A stretch of 32,413 bases of DNA from Spirochaetaceae bacterium. GTDB taxonomy: Bacteria; Spirochaetota; Spirochaetia; SZUA-6; DRHE01. The stretch is from contig CP070696.1 in NCBI GenBank assembly GCA_020353535.1, positions 38,056 to 70,468 on the forward strand. The letters run 5' to 3'. This document shows positions 1 through 9,182 of this stretch, piece after piece. The notes below the pieces were generated by a model. That model was not told where the DNA came from and did no database searches. It saw only the letters and a list, made by a program, of their open reading frames with translations. The translations under genes were made by a program, and so were the position numbers. How positions within the stretch are numbered: the stretch's first letter is position 1; every line of letters starts with the position of its first letter.

Positions 1-2
1 AG

Positions 3-254
3 AAGGAGTTCGGAAGCTTCGACAGGTACCTCTGGGACTTCGTGGGGGGCTTCCCGGTGGTGAACCGATGGAAAACCTTGGCAGAGATCCCGGCCAGGAC
101 CGAGCTGTCCGACAGGGTGAGCAAGGACCTGAAAGCGAGGGGATTTCGATTTGTCGGTTCCACGATTATCTACGCCCACCTGCAGGCGGTGGGAGTGGTG
201 AACGACCATCTGACCAGCTGTTTCCGTTACGGAAAATTAACCGGGAAGGGTTGA
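3..254 (+). CDS. tag: DNA-3-methyladenine glycosylase I, C-terminal part (partial)
   Basis: The frame is open from the window edge and ends at the TGA at 252-254, so only about the last 83 residues are present. The visible segment carries family hallmarks: the SKDLKARGFRFVGST block, then YAHLQAVGVVNDH followed by a Cys, the conserved region of Tag that supplies zinc ligands near the C-terminus. Tag is a cytosolic base-excision repair enzyme that removes 3-methyladenine from alkylated DNA. The catalytic N-terminal half lies outside the window. A GTG at 42 is internal and not a credible start because homology continues upstream of it. Confidence 0.85.
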   Translation, partial: KEFGSFDRYLWDFVGGFPVVNRWKTLAEIPARTELSDRVSKDLKARGFRFVGSTIIYAHLQAVGVVNDHLTSCFRYGKLTGKG

Positions 255-267
255 TCACTATGACATT

Positions 268-280
268 CTCACTATGTGAG
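268..280 (+). terminator. Short hairpin after tag, weak terminator candidate
   Basis: CTCAC (268-272) and GTGAG (276-280) form a five-pair stem with a three-base loop 14 bases after the tag stop codon. A T-rich stretch follows (CTTTTTA near 290). The stem is short, so termination is only a possibility. Confidence 0.25.
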
Positions 281-302
281 ATCTTTCGGCCTTTTTACCC
301 TT

Positions 303-327
303 GATAGAGTGGGAATCCCATTCTATC
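303..327 (+). promoter_or_regulatory. 25-bp near-perfect palindrome upstream of carbamate kinase
   Basis: Arms 303-314 and 316-327 are inverted copies matching at 11 of 12 positions around A315; the core is TGGGAATCCCA. No T-run follows, so it reads as a protein-binding operator and not as a terminator. It lies 84 bases upstream of the carbamate kinase start. Its right side, GGAATCCCATTCT (312-324), recurs with one change at 14879-14891 upstream of the plus-strand molybdenum hydroxylase operon. Confidence 0.45.
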
Positions 328-410
328 ATTTCGACAATCCGCGGAGGCGCCTTTCACCAATGTACGGAGCATGTGGAGGCGTAGTTCCTGTTAATTTTGG
401 AGAAACATAG

Positions 411-1364
411 ATGAGCAAACAGATACTTGTTGTGGCCCTGGGTGGCAATGCCATCAAGCAATCGGACCAGCAGGGTACCACGGAAGAGCAGTTTCACAAT
501 GTCGACGTTACGGCAATACAGATAGCCAAGATTGTCAAGGCCGGCTACAGCCTGGTCGTGACCCATGGAAATGGTCCTCAGGCCGGAGCCCTGCTGATCC
601 AGCAGGAGGAGAGTGACGCCCTAGTGCCTGCGCAGACCCTGGCAGTGTGCGGCGCCATGACCCAGGGACAGATCGGCTGGATGATGCAGAATCGTCTGAG
701 CTTTCGTCTCAAGCAGGAAGGCCTGGACAAGCCGATCTGCACCGTGGTGACCCAGGTTGAGGTCAGTGACCAGGATCCGGACTTTCAAGATCCCAGCAAG
801 CCGGTCGGCCCGTTCTATACCAGGGAGGAGGCCCTCCAGCTTGCCAAGGAGAAGCGGTACATCGTCAAAGAGGTGAAGCCGGGCACCGAGAGGGGTTGGC
901 GGCGGGTGGTACCGTCGCCGGAGCCAGTGGATATCGTGGAGAGTGAATCGATCAACGATCTGCTGAACGGCGGGGTGATCGTGATCGCCTCCGGGGGGGG
1001 AGGAATTCCGGTAAAGAAAAACGGCGACGGCAGCTACAGCGGGGTGGAGGCGGTGATCGACAAAGACCGGGCCGGCTTCAAGCTGGCTCAGGCGGTTCAG
1101 GCGGACAGGTTCCTCATCCTCACCGACGTAGAAAAGGTCTTCCTGAACTTCAACCGGTCGAATCAAAAAGCTCTGGATCGACTCACAGTGGAGGAAGCTG
1201 AAAGCTTTCTGGCAGCGGGACACTTTCTGGCCGGGTCCATGGGTCCGAAGATCGAGGCGGCGGTCCGCTTCGTCAGCTGGAGCGGCAAAGAGGCGATCAT
1301 CACCTCCCTGGACAAGGCTCTTGAGGCAATCCAGGGTAAAACCGGCACCCACATCGTGCCGTGA
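411..1364 (+). CDS. arcC: Carbamate kinase
   Basis: This 317-residue protein has the normal length for the family. The N-terminal ALGGNAI phosphate-binding motif (about residues 9-15) and the HGNGPQ loop (about 52-57) are intact, as are the SGGGGIPV segment and the LTDVEKV motif of the amino-acid-kinase fold. The enzyme makes ATP from carbamoyl phosphate and ADP, releasing carbamate, in the cytosol. The ATG follows GGAG at suitable spacing. There is no arcA or arcB beside it, so the usual arginine-deiminase operon is absent; the window does carry a carbamoyltransferase (18776-19702) tied to a molybdenum hydroxylase operon. Carbamate kinase next to such genes is known from purine-catabolic clusters (E. 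coli yqeA/ygeW region). That link here is inference. Confidence 0.93.
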   Translation: MSKQILVVALGGNAIKQSDQQGTTEEQFHNVDVTAIQIAKIVKAGYSLVVTHGNGPQAGALLIQQEESDALVPAQTLAVCGAMTQGQIGWMMQNRLSFRLKQEGLDKPICTVVTQVEVSDQDPDFQDPSKPVGPFYTREEALQLAKEKRYIVKEVKPGTERGWRRVVPSPEPVDIVESESINDLLNGGVIVIASGGGGIPVKKNGDGSYSGVEAVIDKDRAGFKLAQAVQADRFLILTDVEKVFLNFNRSNQKALDRLTVEEAESFLAAGHFLAGSMGPKIEAAVRFVSWSGKEAIITSLDKALEAIQGKTGTHIVP

Positions 1365-1429
1365 TCCCGAAAGCGAGCGGGAGACTCCGGCTCGCGGCCC
1401 TGCCGTGGCTCGAGCGAATCGATTGAAGC

Positions 1430-1939
1430 GTGGTTACCAACTTTTCCTGGGTCATCCCTGAAAGACTCGCCGGCTCCGCCCTTCCGGACGATGCCTATCG
1501 TGGAGGGTTCGCAGCGGATGGCGGGTCTGCACTGGCTGACACGAGCGGCGCCTTCGGTAAGGACCTGCAGGATCTGTATGACCGGGGAATCCGCTGTCTG
1601 GTGTCACTGACAAACAGCGCCGCGGGACTCGCTTCTCACTGCCGAAACGCCGGCCTGGACTGGCATTTCTATCCGATCCCCGACTTCGGAATCCCGGAGA
1701 GCATCGAAAGTTTCGACAGGCTGATCACGACGATCATCGACTCCATGAACAGGGACAGGCCGGTTTGCGTGCATTGCTTCGCCGGGATCGGCCGCACCGG
1801 CCTGGTGCTCTGCTGCACGGTGGGCAGATACCTGCATCTGCCCGCGACCACAGCCATCGCCACGGTTCGTCGGATCCGCTCCGCCCTGGAGACCCGGGAT
1901 CAGGAGCGCTTCGTGCACCGCTACCTGGACCGGAACTGA
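1430..1939 (+). CDS. Cysteine-based protein phosphatase, dual-specificity / tyrosine type
   Basis: 169 residues with the phosphatase signature HCFAGIGRTG: nucleophile Cys116 and phosphate-binding Arg122. The likely general acid is Asp85 in the segment YPIPDFGIPE, the usual distance before the P-loop. The GTG start at 1430 gives a compact single domain of normal length; no strong Shine-Dalgarno is visible before it. The gene begins 65 bases after carbamate kinase and may be read with it. Substrate cannot be told: such bacterial enzymes act on phosphotyrosine, phosphoserine/threonine or small phospho-compounds. No kinase partner is nearby. Confidence 0.8.
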   Translation: MVTNFSWVIPERLAGSALPDDAYRGGFAADGGSALADTSGAFGKDLQDLYDRGIRCLVSLTNSAAGLASHCRNAGLDWHFYPIPDFGIPESIESFDRLITTIIDSMNRDRPVCVHCFAGIGRTGLVLCCTVGRYLHLPATTAIATVRRIRSALETRDQERFVHRYLDRN

Positions 1940-2008
1940 TCCTGCCCACCCCGCCCCTTTCCTGATTCCCCGATCCGAATGGACACATCCAAGACAGCGG
2001 TTTTTTAT

Positions 2009-2037
2009 TTGTTTTAACCTTACCAAAATAGTATTAT
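2009..2037 (+). promoter_or_regulatory. Candidate sigma70 promoter of the pdh operon
   Basis: TTGTTT (2009-2014), a 17-base spacer, and TATTAT (2032-2037) resemble a vegetative promoter. Transcription would start near 2044, giving about 18 untranslated bases before the E1alpha ATG at 2062. That leader has no clear Shine-Dalgarno sequence. The region is AT-rich compared with its surroundings. Confidence 0.5.
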
Positions 2038-2061
2038 ATAGACCATTATACGGTACCGCCT

Positions 2062-3132
2062 ATGTTTGAAAAACTCGCTCTGGCTGACAAGGAGTATCTC
2101 TGCATCCTTGAGCCCGATGGCAATCTAAGGGATATCCCGTCCCACGTTCCGACCCTCTCTAATGAGGAGATTCTCTCTGCCTACCGCCTGATGCTCCTGG
2201 CCCGCCAGGCCGATGAATGGGCGGTGAGCCTCAACCGTCAGGGGAGAATGTCCACCTATCCGCCGAACAAGGGGCAGGAAGCCAATGCGGTGGGAGCGGT
2301 ATTAGCCCTTCGGAAGGACGACTGGTTGGTTCCGTCTTTCCGCGAGCTGGGCGCCTGGATCGCCAAGGGGATTCCTCTCCACCAGGTGTACATGTACTGG
2401 TACGGCAACGAACAGGGAAGCAATCTACCCCTCGAAACCTACCATACTCTACCGATCGCCATACCTGTGGGCAGCCAGCCCCTGCATGCCGTGGGCATCG
2501 CCTACGCGGAGAAACTAAAGGCAAGCGATCGCATCGTTCTGACCTTCATGGGTGAAGGGGCCACTTCCCAGGGTGCGGTGCACGAAGCCTTCAACCTGGC
2601 CGGTGTCTGGAATGTCGGTGTGGTCTTTTACGTGCAGAACAACCAGTGGGCCATCTCCCTGCCCACCGAGAAACAGACCGCCAGCCGCACCCTGGCGGAA
2701 AAAGCCTGTGCCTACGGCTTCGAAAGCATCCGGGTCGACGGCAACGACCTGTTGGCCGTCCATGCCGCCGCCAGCGCCGGGGCCAAAATAGCCAGGGAGG
2801 AGCGAAGGCCGGTGCTGATAGAGGGCTACACCTATAGGCTCGGCGCCCATACCACGGCGGATGACCCAAAACTGTACCGCGAGGAGGCCCAGGTAGAGAG
2901 CTGGCTGGAGAAGGATCCCCTGCTGCGGCTGGAAAAGTATCTCATGAACCGGGGTTTGCTCGACCAGACGGATCGGGAGGACCTCCTGGCCGCAGCCCTG
3001 ACCGAGGCCAAGCTGGCTTTCGAAAGGGTCGAAAGCGAGCCGGATCCTTCCCTGGAAGAAACCTTCCGTTACACCTTTGCCACCCTGCCCCCGATTCTGG
3101 AACGCCAGCTTCAACGGAGACTCGAGGCATGA
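2062..3132 (+). CDS. pdhA: 2-oxoacid (pyruvate) dehydrogenase E1 alpha subunit
   Basis: 356 residues with the thiamine-diphosphate motif starting GEGATSQG (164-166) and closing with the double Asn at 193-194. The segments around GRMSTYPPNKGQEA and LPIAIPVGSQ are typical of PdhA-type E1alpha. With E1beta it decarboxylates a 2-oxoacid and transfers the acyl group to the lipoyl arm of E2. The context alpha-beta-E2 matches pyruvate or branched-chain 2-oxoacid dehydrogenase; acetoin dehydrogenase uses the same architecture. The N-terminal extension of about 30 residues is more PdhA-like, so pyruvate is favoured but not proven. It overlaps E1beta by four bases. Confidence 0.88.
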   Translation: MFEKLALADKEYLCILEPDGNLRDIPSHVPTLSNEEILSAYRLMLLARQADEWAVSLNRQGRMSTYPPNKGQEANAVGAVLALRKDDWLVPSFRELGAWIAKGIPLHQVYMYWYGNEQGSNLPLETYHTLPIAIPVGSQPLHAVGIAYAEKLKASDRIVLTFMGEGATSQGAVHEAFNLAGVWNVGVVFYVQNNQWAISLPTEKQTASRTLAEKACAYGFESIRVDGNDLLAVHAAASAGAKIAREERRPVLIEGYTYRLGAHTTADDPKLYREEAQVESWLEKDPLLRLEKYLMNRGLLDQTDREDLLAAALTEAKLAFERVESEPDPSLEETFRYTFATLPPILERQLQRRLEA

Positions 3133-4112
3133 GCGTCCTGACCATCGTCGCAGCGGTCAACCAGGCCCTGAAAACCGAAATGGCCCTGGATCCTGCGGTG
3201 ATCGTGTTCGGGGAAGATGTGGGTCAGGAGGGCGGCGTGTTCAGAGCCACCGTGGGTCTGCAGGAAACCTATGGAGTGGAACGCTGCTTCGACACGCCTC
3301 TGACCGAAGGGGGGATCGTGGGAGCCGCGGTCGGCATGGCAGTGGCCGGACTGAAGCCCGTGGTAGAGATCCAGTTTGCGGGTTTTTCCTATCCCGCCTT
3401 CGATCAGCTGGTAAATCACGCCGCCCGTCTGAGAAATCGCACCCGGGGAGCCATGGAGGTGCCCCTGGTCGTACGCATGCCCTACGGCGGCGGCATAGGG
3501 GCTCCAGAGCATCACTCCGAGAGCCCCGAGGCTCTGTTTGCCCACATCCCCGGATTGAAGGTGGTCATTCCCTCCACGCCCCACGACACCAAGGGTTTGC
3601 TGATCGCAGCAGTCAGGGATCCGGATCCGGTGATCTTTATGGAACCCAAACGCATCTACCGTTCGGTCAAGCAGGAGGTGCCGGAAGATGCCTACACCGT
3701 GGAAATCGGGCGCGCCAAAGTGGTCAAGGCGGGGCGGGATCTCACTCTGGTCTCCTACGGAGCGCAGATGAAGGAGGCCGGGGAGGCCGTGGTCAGACTC
3801 GGGGAAAGGGGCGTTTCGGTTGAGCTGATCGACCTGCGTACCATCTACCCCTTCGATCTGGAGACCGTGGTTGAATCGGTGCGGCGTACCGGGCGGATCC
3901 TGGTGGTTCACGAAGGTCCCCAGTCCTTCGGGGCGGCGGCGGAGATCGTTACATCAGTGCTGGAGGAGGCCTTCGTATACTTGGAGGCACCCCCCACCCG
4001 CCTCTCGGGTGCGGACACCGTTTTTCCCCTGCCCAAGGCCGAGCATCACTACCTGATCACCACGGAGCAGATCGTCGACGCGGCTGCCGAAGTGGCCGCC
4101 TACCGGCCGTAG
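3129..4112 (+). CDS. pdhB: 2-oxoacid (pyruvate) dehydrogenase E1 beta subunit
   Basis: 327 residues, the family length. Conserved transketolase-like blocks are visible: the FGEDVGQEGGVF segment near residue 30, FDTPLTEGGIVG, the phosphate-loop region RMPYGGG with the HHSESPEA segment, and the C-terminal EGPQSFGAAAEI region. It completes the alpha2beta2 E1 active site. Translation is probably coupled to E1alpha because the ATG overlaps its stop codon (ATGA). Confidence 0.92.
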   Translation: MSVLTIVAAVNQALKTEMALDPAVIVFGEDVGQEGGVFRATVGLQETYGVERCFDTPLTEGGIVGAAVGMAVAGLKPVVEIQFAGFSYPAFDQLVNHAARLRNRTRGAMEVPLVVRMPYGGGIGAPEHHSESPEALFAHIPGLKVVIPSTPHDTKGLLIAAVRDPDPVIFMEPKRIYRSVKQEVPEDAYTVEIGRAKVVKAGRDLTLVSYGAQMKEAGEAVVRLGERGVSVELIDLRTIYPFDLETVVESVRRTGRILVVHEGPQSFGAAAEIVTSVLEEAFVYLEAPPTRLSGADTVFPLPKAEHHYLITTEQIVDAAAEVAAYRP

Positions 4113-4124
4113 GAGGGATCCGAG

Positions 4125-5441
4125 ATGCTGTTCGATTTCATACTTCCCGACATCGGCGAGGGAGTCCACGAAGCGACAATTCTGGAGTGGAAATGCACCG
4201 TCGGAGATGCGGTTCGGGAGGGGGACGTGCTGGCCGTGGTGGAAACCGACAAGGTAGTGGCGGAGATACCCTCACCCCGCCCCGGAGTAGTCCGCAGACT
4301 AGGTCCGGAAGCGGGGCAAACTATCCAGGTGGGGGAAATCCTCGCCCGCATCGAGATCGCCTCAGAAGAGGAAGGGGGCATCCCCAAAGAGAGTGCTTCC
4401 GTCGTGGGCACCATCGAAGCTTCCGGCTCAATGCTTCTGGAGGCGAGCCTGGAGGGTATAGCCTCAGCTCCGCCGATCCCTCAGAGAGAAGACTCCCTCC
4501 GGGAGGCGGAAAATCGACGGGAGCCGAACAGGAAAGTCAGGGCGACCCCGGTCGCCCGGCGTCTGGCCGCCTTGGAAGGCATCGATCTTAGCTCTCTGCA
4601 TGGAAGCGGGCCTTCCGGAAGGATACTCAAGGAGGACATACTCGGGGAGCTGGAATCCCGCGGCAATGGCCACGGTGCGGCGGCTCCCTCAAACACGCAG
4701 CCGGCGGCCGCGGTGGCAGTCTCCGCCGTCCAGCGGAGCGACCAATCCGCTCCCTCCCCCGAGCGATTGTCGACCCTGCGCAGAACCATGGCTCGGAACC
4801 TGGAAGCCAGTTGGCGGATCCCCGCAGCCTTGATTCATGACTTTGCCATGGTCGACGACCTTGTCGATGCCCGCCGCTCCTTGAACAAGGACGCGCAAGC
4901 CTCCGGCTATCCCAAACTGAGCTACCTGCCTTTCTTCATAAAGGCAGCGGCTGTGAGCTTGAAGCAGTTTCCCCTGTTGAACGCCTGGTACGACGAGCAG
5001 AACCAAATAGTGAACGCCCAGGATGCCGCCAACATAGGCTTCGCCCTCGATTCACAGGAAGGACTGATCGTACCGGTCATCGAAGGGGCGGACAGATTAA
5101 CCCTCTCGCAGATCCAGGAACAGATCAATCTACGTCGAAGCGAGGCGGCCAACCGAGAACTACGGATCGAACACCTGCGAGGGGGAACCTTCACGGTGAG
5201 CAATTATGGGACGATCGGCGGCACCTACGGCCGCCCCATGATCCTTCCTCCCCAGGTAGCTGTTCTCGGGCTCGGCAGAATACATCAGGCTCCGGTAGCA
5301 ATCGAAGGAGAACTGGCCGTGGCAACCATCCTGCCCCTTTCTCTGGTATTCGATCACCGGGTCTGTGATGGAGCCTACGCCGTTCGTCTGCTCAACAGTT
5401 TCATCGAGCTGGTAAGCAAACCGATTCGCATCCTCCGCTAA
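4125..5441 (+). CDS. pdhC: Dihydrolipoamide acyltransferase (E2) of the 2-oxoacid dehydrogenase complex
   Basis: 438 residues with the standard order. A single lipoyl domain holds the lipoylated Lys43 in ETDKVVAEI. A low-complexity linker follows, then a peripheral-subunit-binding domain (about 140-178, ATPVARRLAALEG and SGRILKEDIL), a second Ala/Pro-rich linker, and the catalytic acyltransferase domain ending with the HxxxDG active site (His411, Asp415). It starts 12 bases after E1beta with an AGGAGG-like ribosome site. No E3 (dihydrolipoamide dehydrogenase) gene follows; the next gene is convergent. E3 must come from elsewhere. Confidence 0.93.
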   Translation: MLFDFILPDIGEGVHEATILEWKCTVGDAVREGDVLAVVETDKVVAEIPSPRPGVVRRLGPEAGQTIQVGEILARIEIASEEEGGIPKESASVVGTIEASGSMLLEASLEGIASAPPIPQREDSLREAENRREPNRKVRATPVARRLAALEGIDLSSLHGSGPSGRILKEDILGELESRGNGHGAAAPSNTQPAAAVAVSAVQRSDQSAPSPERLSTLRRTMARNLEASWRIPAALIHDFAMVDDLVDARRSLNKDAQASGYPKLSYLPFFIKAAAVSLKQFPLLNAWYDEQNQIVNAQDAANIGFALDSQEGLIVPVIEGADRLTLSQIQEQINLRRSEAANRELRIEHLRGGTFTVSNYGTIGGTYGRPMILPPQVAVLGLGRIHQAPVAIEGELAVATILPLSLVFDHRVCDGAYAVRLLNSFIELVSKPIRILR

Positions 5442-5497
5442 AGTCTCAATATTGACGCCGGGGCATGGAGTCTTCGAGCCCACCCGGATCCGAAGAA

Positions 5498-6451
5498 CTA
5501 AGAAACCAGAAACGCCTGGAGACCTTCTTCAACCGGACCGAGCTCTGCGCTGCCGAGAAACGTGTCGATCTGGGATCGGCTGACAGGCTGGGTGGCCCCT
5601 TCCTGAGAGGCTACCAGGGAACCCGCAGCGTTTCCCAGGCGACAGGCTTCAAGCAGGGATCGATCGTTGAGCAGGGCATCGAGGAATCCGGCGGTAAAGG
5701 CATCCCCCGATCCGACCGGGTCCTGCAGCCTCACGGAAAAGGCAGGATGATACACCTTTTGCCCGTCTCGTGAAGCTGCAAAGGCTCCCCTCTGCCCCAG
5801 GGTCACGACGATGTACAGCAAATCCGAGCGAGCAAATAGACGCTCACAAAATCCGCTCAGGTCCAGACCGGCTCCGCCGCTCGGAACCTCATAGATCTCA
5901 GCCAGCAGATCCGCCTCTCCATCGTTGAGCTTGAGGATGTGCGCCTGCCGGATCGATTCGACAATACTTCGACGGGTGTAGCAGTCCCGCCGGAGGTTGA
6001 TATCCAGAAGCACAAACCTTCCGGAAAAACGGTCGAGTAATCTGTACAGGGTGTTTCGGGAATCCTCCCGCCGCTGGATCAGTGTGCCGAAGCACAGGCT
6101 TTCGGCCCGGGAGATGAGTTCGTTCAGGTCCCCCCTCGACTCTATGAAGTCATAGGCAACATCGGGAATGATCCGGTACTCCGGATTCTTCTCCTGGTCG
6201 AAGCTAACCTCTACGGTCCCGGTGGGGTGTTTCGGGTCCCTCTGGAGGTACTCCGTGTCCAGCCCCAACTCCTTCACAATAGCGAAGGCCCGATCTCCCA
6301 GCTCGTCGTGGCCCAGACGACTTACCATTACTCCCTTGTGCCCGAGGGAGTTGATTCGGTATACGAAGTTGAACGGTGCGCCTCCCAGAACCGCACCGGA
6401 GGGCAGCAGATCCCAGAGAATTTCCCCATAGGCTACGATCGTTCGACGCAT
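5498..6451 (-). CDS. PfkB-family carbohydrate kinase (fructokinase-like)
   Basis: 317 residues, typical for ribokinase/PfkB enzymes. The N-terminus shows the GGAPFNFV substrate-binding signature. The C-terminal anion-hole and catalytic-base motif reads DPVGSGDAFTAGF with catalytic Asp250. It would phosphorylate a sugar or sugar acid with ATP in the cytosol. The ATG has an AAGGAG ribosome site. It is transcribed away from the IclR regulator, with about 117 bases between the two starts, and an 11-bp motif (6518-6528) in that gap recurs upstream of the Gfo/Idh gene. Fructokinase is the best guess; 2-keto-3-deoxygluconate kinase is an alternative. Confidence 0.88.
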   Translation of the reverse strand: MRRTIVAYGEILWDLLPSGAVLGGAPFNFVYRINSLGHKGVMVSRLGHDELGDRAFAIVKELGLDTEYLQRDPKHPTGTVEVSFDQEKNPEYRIIPDVAYDFIESRGDLNELISRAESLCFGTLIQRREDSRNTLYRLLDRFSGRFVLLDINLRRDCYTRRSIVESIRQAHILKLNDGEADLLAEIYEVPSGGAGLDLSGFCERLFARSDLLYIVVTLGQRGAFAASRDGQKVYHPAFSVRLQDPVGSGDAFTAGFLDALLNDRSLLEACRLGNAAGSLVASQEGATQPVSRSQIDTFLGSAELGPVEEGLQAFLVS

Positions 6452-6517
6452 GGTGGTGCTCCTTCTGAGCTGAGATTACCCATCAACCATAGCGAAATTC
6501 CGGGTTTTCGTCTTCTC

Positions 6518-6528
6518 CACTATAGTAC
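6518..6528 (-). promoter_or_regulatory. Repeated palindromic motif GTACTATAGTG in the kinase/iclR gap
   Basis: CACTATAGTAC on the plus strand (GTACTATAGTG on the minus strand) lies between the divergent kinase and IclR genes. The identical 11 bases occur at 9183-9193 upstream of the Gfo/Idh dehydrogenase. The core ACTATAGT is a perfect palindrome. It could be the operator of the adjacent IclR regulator, a shared -10 element (TACTAT on the minus strand), or both. Confidence 0.4.
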
Positions 6529-6568
6529 GAACGCATTATCAATAGTTGGAATCGGAGTTGACAGCTCC

Positions 6569-7387
6569 ATGCGCGACACGTACACTTTTGAAGCCATGCC
6601 CTCGATAGACAAGATCCACAGTATCTTCGAGCTTCTCCGCAAACATTACAAGAGCGGACTGACCAATAAAGAGATCAGCCAGGCCCTGAACATTCCCCCC
6701 TCCACCTGCTACCGGATCCTCGCTTCCCTCAAGAAGTACGATTACGTGTATCAGAACAAACGGGATTCCCGCTACTTCCTCGGTTTCGCGCACCTCCGTC
6801 TGGCCGAGTCCGTGGTTGAAGGCATGGATCTGGCAGCAATATGTCTGCCCTATCTCGAGGAGCTGCACAGCCAGACCGAAGAAACTACCTTTTTCGCCCT
6901 CTACAACGGACTGCACTGCATTGCCATGGAGATCTGTGGACACATCAACACCCGTGTATCCGTGGGCAGGGGCGAGATTATGCCGCTGCACAGCGCTGCC
7001 TCGGGAAAGGCGGTGTTGGCCTTCCTGCCGGAAAAGGAGCGGGAAACCATCCTCCGCAATCACCAGCTGGAGTCCTACACTCCGGAGACGATCACCGACG
7101 TGGAAAAGCTTCGCGAGAACCTGGCATCGATCTACGCCACTGGAGTTTCCCTCAACCACCAGGAGTTCCACAGGGGCATTACGGCGCTGGCCGTACCGCT
7201 TTTCGGCAATGACAATCGGGTCATCGGCGCCATCGCTCTGGTCGGAATCTCGATCGATCTTGATTCGCAGCAGCTCGATGAATACGCCCCGATCTTCGTA
7301 GAAGCGGCTGCCAGCATCTCCAGCCGGATCGGGGCCGTCTACCCCCAGCACATCCTGGACTACTGGGCGAAAAAATCGCCCCGGTAG
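6569..7387 (+). CDS. IclR-family transcriptional regulator
   Basis: 272 residues from the ATG at 6569, which is preceded by GGAG at 11 bases. The reading frame is open much further upstream, but that part overlaps the divergent kinase gene and carries no homology. Residues about 12-66 form the winged helix-turn-helix (NKEISQALNIPPSTCYRIL). The rest is the IclR effector domain, with GEIMPLHSAASGKAVLAF and the HQEFHRGITALAVPLF block. It probably binds a small metabolite and controls the divergent kinase and perhaps the Gfo/Idh gene, since both have the same 11-bp motif upstream. The GNAT gene follows after three bases. Confidence 0.92.
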   Translation: MRDTYTFEAMPSIDKIHSIFELLRKHYKSGLTNKEISQALNIPPSTCYRILASLKKYDYVYQNKRDSRYFLGFAHLRLAESVVEGMDLAAICLPYLEELHSQTEETTFFALYNGLHCIAMEICGHINTRVSVGRGEIMPLHSAASGKAVLAFLPEKERETILRNHQLESYTPETITDVEKLRENLASIYATGVSLNHQEFHRGITALAVPLFGNDNRVIGAIALVGISIDLDSQQLDEYAPIFVEAAASISSRIGAVYPQHILDYWAKKSPR

Positions 7388-7390
7388 CGT

Positions 7391-7903
7391 ATGAATCTGA
7401 GACGGGCAACTCCTGATGATGCCCTTGCGCTCGCTGCGGTGCACGTGGCCGCCTGGCAGGCAGCCTATCGGGGGATCGTGCCTGATTCATACCTCGAAAC
7501 GTTCACGATCCAGAGCAGAAGCGAACGCTTCCGGCAGTTCTTGGCCGGAGATTCTGCGGAAACCTACGCAGCCGAGCGCGACGGCGAGATTGTCGGCTTT
7601 CTCACGATCGGCTCTTGTCGCGATTCGGATCTGAACCCCGCCAACACCGGCGAGATTTGGGGCATCTACCTCGTACCGAAGCACTGGCGGGAGGGAATCG
7701 GAAGATACCTGTGTGAGCAGGGGGAGCGTATGCTCGCCTCGTATGGCTACTCCACGGTTGCGCTCTGGGTGTTGGCAGCAAATAGTCGAGCACGAGGATT
7801 CTACGAAGCTATGGGCTTTAAAATTGACGGGGCATGCAAAGATGTACAGCTTGGCGTCACACTCAAGGCAGTGAGGTATCGAATCAGTCTTAGCACTATT
7901 TGA
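7391..7903 (+). CDS. GNAT-family N-acetyltransferase
   Basis: 170 residues with a GNAT fold. Acetyl-CoA-binding motif A is visible as [16 protein letters not shown], containing the (R/Q)xxGx(G/A) loop as REGIGR. Motif B follows as [19 protein letters not shown]. The acceptor substrate is unknown. The ATG lies three bases after the iclR stop, with no own Shine-Dalgarno, so translation is probably coupled. The 3' end overlaps the convergent Gfo/Idh gene by eight bases. Confidence 0.88.
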   Translation: MNLRRATPDDALALAAVHVAAWQAAYRGIVPDSYLETFTIQSRSERFRQFLAGDSAETYAAERDGEIVGFLTIGSCRDSDLNPANTGEIWGIYLVPKHWREGIGRYLCEQGERMLASYGYSTVALWVLAANSRARGFYEAMGFKIDGACKDVQLGVTLKAVRYRISLSTI

Positions 7904-9086
7904 TCAATTCGACAATCCTGCCGCTGTCTTTTTCTTTGAGGATCAACTTCGTCTTGCCGTCGGGCATCGTTTCTTCCTTTATTAGGTAGTGTTTATCATC
8001 ATATTCGGTCGAGCCGACATCCACACCGGCACCTTCCCCGCCGCGCCATTCTTCGAGCCCGATCGGCTCCCACCGTTTGGAGGCCACAGATCTGTAACAG
8101 GCATCCATGATCGCATTCACCACGTACCCGTCGTAAAAAGTTTCCATCGGTTGCCTGCCCTCATCCAGGGAATCGAGCATGTCGGTGAACATGTGGACAT
8201 AACCGAGCTCTGCCACTTCGTCTCCTACCGGAAACAACCAGCCTTTGTCTCCTTCGGCCTTCTCCGCCACATAGCCTTGCTGACCGACATTGGTGAACAT
8301 CTCGAATCCGGTACGCAGCCAATGATTGAGCCAGACCGTCCCTTCGGTGCCCGAAACCTCGTCTCGGAGATCCATTCCGCCACGGAAGCACCAACTCGCC
8401 TCGAATTGACCGACCGCACCGCTTTCATATCGGATCAGGCCGATCGTACTGTCTTCGACATCGATCGGATGGACCTGGGTATCCGCCCAGCACACCACCT
8501 CCATGGGGCGAACATCCTTACCCACCAGAGCCCTGCTGATTTCAATACAATGGCAACCCATATCCACGAGAGCCCCGCCGCCGGAGGACTCCTTGTCCCA
8601 AAACCAGGCACTGTGCGGTCCGGGATGAGTCTCCCGGGAGCGGGTCCACAAAACTTTGCCAATAGCTCCCTTGCGTACCGAATCAATCGTTTTCAGCATT
8701 TTCGGTGTATAGTTCAGATCTTCGAGGTACCCGTGAAATACCCCGGCCTTTTCCACGGCCCGCAGCATCTCGAGGGCATCGGTGGCGTTCGTTGCCAGCG
8801 GTTTCGTGCACAGTACGGACTTGCCTGCCCTGGCGGTTTTGAGTACCGCCTCCTTGTGCAATGCGTTCGGAAGTCCGATGATCACCACGTCGGTATCCGG
8901 ATCATTGATTGCCGCATCCAGATCAGCGGTCCATTTTTCTACGCCCCAGGCCTTGGCCGATTCTTGTGCTTTTTGTTCCGAGCGCGAGTAAATGACATGC
9001 ACCTTGTCTCGGCTTCGGTTTGCATGCAGGGTTTGAGTGTAGAACATCCCGATCAGCCCTGTCCCCAGCATGGTAATGTTGTGCAT
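7896..9086 (-). CDS. Gfo/Idh/MocA-family NAD(P)-dependent oxidoreductase
   Basis: 396 residues. The N-terminal Rossmann fold has GTGLIG at about 7-12, and the family CTKPLATN motif (variant of EKP) lies near residue 95-102. The remainder matches the alpha/beta substrate domain, with [17 protein letters not shown] providing the usual active-site His region. Enzymes of this family oxidise or reduce sugars, inositols or related polyols using NAD(P). The ATG has a strong GGGAGG ribosome site. An upstream 11-bp motif (9183-9193) shared with the PfkB kinase suggests common control and a joint role in sugar or polyol use. Substrate not identifiable. Confidence 0.9.
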   Translation of the reverse strand: MHNITMLGTGLIGMFYTQTLHANRSRDKVHVIYSRSEQKAQESAKAWGVEKWTADLDAAINDPDTDVVIIGLPNALHKEAVLKTARAGKSVLCTKPLATNATDALEMLRAVEKAGVFHGYLEDLNYTPKMLKTIDSVRKGAIGKVLWTRSRETHPGPHSAWFWDKESSGGGALVDMGCHCIEISRALVGKDVRPMEVVCWADTQVHPIDVEDSTIGLIRYESGAVGQFEASWCFRGGMDLRDEVSGTEGTVWLNHWLRTGFEMFTNVGQQGYVAEKAEGDKGWLFPVGDEVAELGYVHMFTDMLDSLDEGRQPMETFYDGYVVNAIMDACYRSVASKRWEPIGLEEWRGGEGAGVDVGSTEYDDKHYLIKEETMPDGKTKLILKEKDSGRIVELIK

Positions 9087-9182
9087 TTCATTACCTCCCT
9101 TCTTTAATGCTTTTACTAAAAACAGCGGACGCCTTTATTCGATAGTGGAGTCGCGATCCTGTTTCAAGTCTCACATGACGGT

